A stretch of 64,000 nt of DNA, from the NCBI GenBank assembly GCA_030838475.1, contig JAUZFP010000037.1, positions 62,001 to 126,000 of the forward strand, written 5' to 3'. Below are positions 61,910-64,000 of the stretch, piece by piece. The notes beneath the pieces were generated by a model. The model was not told the DNA's origin, searched no databases, and saw only the letters and a program-made list of their open reading frames with translations. The DNA comes from Actinomycetota bacterium (lineage in GTDB: Bacteria; Actinomycetota; Actinomycetes; Actinomycetales; Microbacteriaceae). The position numbers and the translations under genes were made by a program. Numbering within the stretch: position 1 is the stretch's first letter; each line of letters opens with the position of its first letter.

Positions 61910-62968
61910 TTATTTGGCGGCGCGGCGCTTTGCGATCTCGTAGAGGGCGACGCTGACCGCGATGCCGGCGTTGAGCGACTCGGTCACCGATGAGATCGGG
62001 ATCGAGACCACCGCGTCGCAGGTCTCGGTGACGAGGCGGGACAGTCCCTTGCCCTCGCTCCCGACCACAAGGAGCACGGGCTCATTCGCGAGCTGCAGCT
62101 CCGGAAGGGAAATCTCCCCGCCACCATCGAGGCCGAGCACGAAGACGCCGCGCTCCTGGAACGCCTTCAGCGTCTGGGTCAGGTTCGCCGCCATCGCGAC
62201 CGGCGTCCGTGCGGCCGCGCCCGCCGAGGTCTTCCACGCGGATGCGGTCAACCCGACCGATCTGCGCTGCGGAACGATCACACCCTGGCCGCCAAACGCG
62301 GCAACCGAGCGGATGATCGCGCCCAGATTGCGCGGGTCGGTCACGCCGTCCAGCGCGACGAACAGCGGCTTCTTGCCCCGGCTGATCGTCAGCTCAAGCA
62401 GATCGACGGGGTGCGCGTACTCGTACGGCGGAACCTTCAGCGCGAGGCCCTGGTGCACAGAGTCGAAACCGGCGAGACGGTCGAGCTCCGGGCGCATGAC
62501 CTCCAGAACGGGAAGGCCGCGAGCGTTGGCGAGATTGAGGACCTCTTTGACGCGGTCATCCACCTCGATCCGGGTGGCGACATACAGCGCCGTCGCCGGG
62601 ATTTTGGCGCGCAAGGCCTCGAGCACGGAGTTGCGGCCGGTGACGACCTCGCTCTCATCCGCGCTCTTGTTGCGGCTGCGCGGGCGCGAGTTCTGTGGGG
62701 CTCCGCCGGATGACCCCGGTTTGGTGCGTGGAGCGGAACTGGTCTGTGGGCGCGGCCCAGACTGCGCACGACCGCCGGCCGCCTCGTACCGGTCCGCAGC
62801 CGCCTTGCGCTTGCCCGCGGGATGATACGGACGGTCCTCGGCCTTCGGGGTTGGCTTCTTGCCCTCGAGAGCCTGCCTGCCCTGTCCGCCGGAGCCTACC
62901 TGCTTGCCCTTGCTGCCCTGGCGCACTGCGCCCGGGCGGCCCTTGCGGGCGCCGTCGGTGTTTTTCAT
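61910..62968 (-). CDS. rlmB: 23S rRNA guanosine-2'-O-methyltransferase RlmB
   Basis: A 352-residue SPOUT methyltransferase. A long basic, Gly/Lys/Arg-rich extension (residues 1-100) precedes the substrate-binding domain (VTGRNSVLEALRAKIPATALYV) and the knotted catalytic domain: LDGVTDPRNLGAIIRSVAAFG, LVVGSEGKGLSRLV, and SLNAGIAVSVALYEIAK. It methylates a guanosine in 23S rRNA. The ATG at 62968 lies 10 bases after the cysS stop, so both are in one operon, as often in actinobacteria. Confidence 0.94.
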   Translation of the reverse strand: MKNTDGARKGRPGAVRQGSKGKQVGSGGQGRQALEGKKPTPKAEDRPYHPAGKRKAAADRYEAAGGRAQSGPRPQTSSAPRTKPGSSGGAPQNSRPRSRNKSADESEVVTGRNSVLEALRAKIPATALYVATRIEVDDRVKEVLNLANARGLPVLEVMRPELDRLAGFDSVHQGLALKVPPYEYAHPVDLLELTISRGKKPLFVALDGVTDPRNLGAIIRSVAAFGGQGVIVPQRRSVGLTASAWKTSAGAAARTPVAMAANLTQTLKAFQERGVFVLGLDGGGEISLPELQLANEPVLLVVGSEGKGLSRLVTETCDAVVSIPISSVTESLNAGIAVSVALYEIAKRRAAK

Positions 62969-62978
62969 AAGTTCATCT

Positions 62979-64000
62979 TCACGGTTCGATAGTCCAATGT
63001 GTGCCGTTAGGCGAATCTTCAACCGTAATGCCTGCGGCGGCGAGTTCATCACGGATGCGGTCTGCCGCGGCAAAGTCGCGGGCCCCCCGCGCGGTCTCCC
63101 GGTCCTCAATCAGGCGTTCGACGAGCGACGCGAGCGCGCGGTCAGCGGGAGCCAACGTCCTGGAGCGCCACTCGGGCGAGTGCGGGTTGATGCCGAGAAC
63201 CTCCGTCATCGCGGTCACCTCACCGCGAATCTGGGCGGACGTGCCGAGGTCTTCGTCGTCGAGTGCCGCGTTGCCGGCGCGAACCCGGTCGTGGAGAACC
63301 GCGAGCGCCTGCGGAATCGCGAGATCATCATCCATTGCCGCAGAGAAATCCACGGGAAGAACGGGTGCACCACTCCCGGCGAAGCGCGTGTCCTCGAGCC
63401 GGCGGCTCGCCCGGTCGAGGAACGTCTCGATGCGATCGAGGGCCGCCTCGGCCTCGAGGAGCGCGCCGTCGTGGTAGTCGATGGTCGAGCGGTAGTGCGC
63501 AGACCCGAGGTAGTAGCGCACGACGAGGGGCCGCGCCTGGTCGAGAAATTCCGACGCGAAGATCGAGTTCCCGAGCGACTTGGACATCTTCTGCCCGTTC
63601 ACATTGACCAGGCCGTTGTGCACCCAGTGGTTCGCAAACGCGTCGCCCGCCGCGGTCGACTGCGCGATCTCGTTCTCGTGGTGGGGGAAGCGCAGGTCGA
63701 GCCCACCGCCGTGAATGTCGAACTGTGGCCCAAGGTATCGGGACGACATGGCCGAGCACTCGATGTGCCAGCCGGGTCGCCCCGCACCCCACGGACTTAC
63801 CCACGCGGCCGACGCGGGCTCGGTCGACTTCCAGCCCTTCCACAGTGCAAAGTCCTGCGGCGCACGCTTGCCCCGAGGGTCGGCATCCGTCGCCGCCTCC
63901 ATGTTTTGGGGCTTCTGCCTGGTCAGCTCGCCGTACGCGGGCCAACTCGCGGTGTCGAAGTAGACATCACCCGACTCGTCGGCGGCCGGATACGCGTGAC
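62979..64000 (-). CDS. cysS: Cysteinyl-tRNA synthetase, 3' part
   Basis: About 340 residues of the C-terminal part; the 5' end lies beyond the window. Zinc-site and catalytic segments seen are WHIECSAMSSRYLG, FPHHENEIAQS, and the class I signature QKMSKSLGNSI. The C-terminal helical domain ends RDELAAAGITVEDSPNGTHW, as in CysS. It charges tRNA-Cys with cysteine. It reads into rlmB. Confidence 0.95.
   Translation of the reverse strand, partial: HAYPAADESGDVYFDTASWPAYGELTRQKPQNMEAATDADPRGKRAPQDFALWKGWKSTEPASAAWVSPWGAGRPGWHIECSAMSSRYLGPQFDIHGGGLDLRFPHHENEIAQSTAAGDAFANHWVHNGLVNVNGQKMSKSLGNSIFASEFLDQARPLVVRYYLGSAHYRSTIDYHDGALLEAEAALDRIETFLDRASRRLEDTRFAGSGAPVLPVDFSAAMDDDLAIPQALAVLHDRVRAGNAALDDEDLGTSAQIRGEVTAMTEVLGINPHSPEWRSRTLAPADRALASLVERLIEDRETARGARDFAAADRIRDELAAAGITVEDSPNGTHWTIEP

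Overview
The window is high-GC DNA with dense genes, many 1-4 base start/stop overlaps, frequent GTG starts and some apparently leaderless genes. Gene content (PknB-type Ser/Thr kinase, Ku/LigD repair, DUF4032, MsiK-like sugar ATPase, DsbA-like protein with N-terminal anchor) points to an actinobacterium. The small membrane proteins and the MGTLTYD-type protein suggest the family Microbacteriaceae (inference). No rRNA, tRNA, CRISPR array, integrase or transposase was recognised, so this looks like chromosome with accessory blocks rather than a mobile element.

Layout. (1) 1-4060: a metal/stress patch: RHH protein, permease fused to a YHS domain, ArsR-family repressor plus cation diffusion facilitator with a (His-Glu)10 hexamer repeat, a zinc-ribbon protein and a thioredoxin-like protein. 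(2) 4177-5764: a two-gene ABC exporter. (3) 5860-8802, minus strand: secreted protein, ECF sigma factor, anti-sigma-like membrane protein and Ser/Thr kinase in one apparent operon. (4) 9121-12200: an autoregulated-looking, leaderless RHH/HicB-like gene, a DUF4097 protein and a second ABC exporter. (5) 12291-28603: a large divergent catabolic cluster. The minus arm has a peptide/opine-type ABC importer, an MmgE/PrpD enzyme and a TerC protein. The plus arm has an HpcH-type aldolase, a HisD-family dehydrogenase, a LacI regulator, an SDR, a carboxymuconolactone-decarboxylase-like protein, a second MmgE/PrpD enzyme and a fumarate-reductase-like flavoprotein. Two identical 15-bp operator-like sites lie on the two divergent promoters. 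(6) 28990-30184: a MarR regulator with a palindromic operator and a PPOX-type protein. (7) 30220-43622: a potassium locus: kdpFABC with kdpDE, a 27-residue ORF ahead of kdpF, a KimA-like transporter, two paralogous unknown proteins at either end, a small membrane protein and a D,D-carboxypeptidase. A GTTAGG motif, in places repeated every 11 bp, recurs in the intergenic regions of this block. (8) 43631-54367: orphan pilin, DNA repair (ogt, mug, dps-ku, a LigD lacking the ligase domain), acyl-CoA dehydrogenase, PAP2 phosphatase and small proteins. (9) 54473-64000: PQQ-like lipoprotein, DsbA-like protein, MsiK-like ATPase, DUF4032 protein, MMPL transporter, rlmB and the 3' part of cysS.

How the genes work together. 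The most coherent undescribed picture is the potassium block: two transport systems, a two-component regulator, two related unknown proteins and a repeated DNA box that ties their promoters together. Second is the divergent catabolic cluster, whose enzyme set would suit stepwise breakdown of a hydroxylated or branched polycarboxylate, substrate unknown. Third is the sigma/kinase operon, whose membrane products end in a similar Gly-Lys-Gly-His-Gly tail. All functional statements rest on reading motifs by eye; no database search was run.
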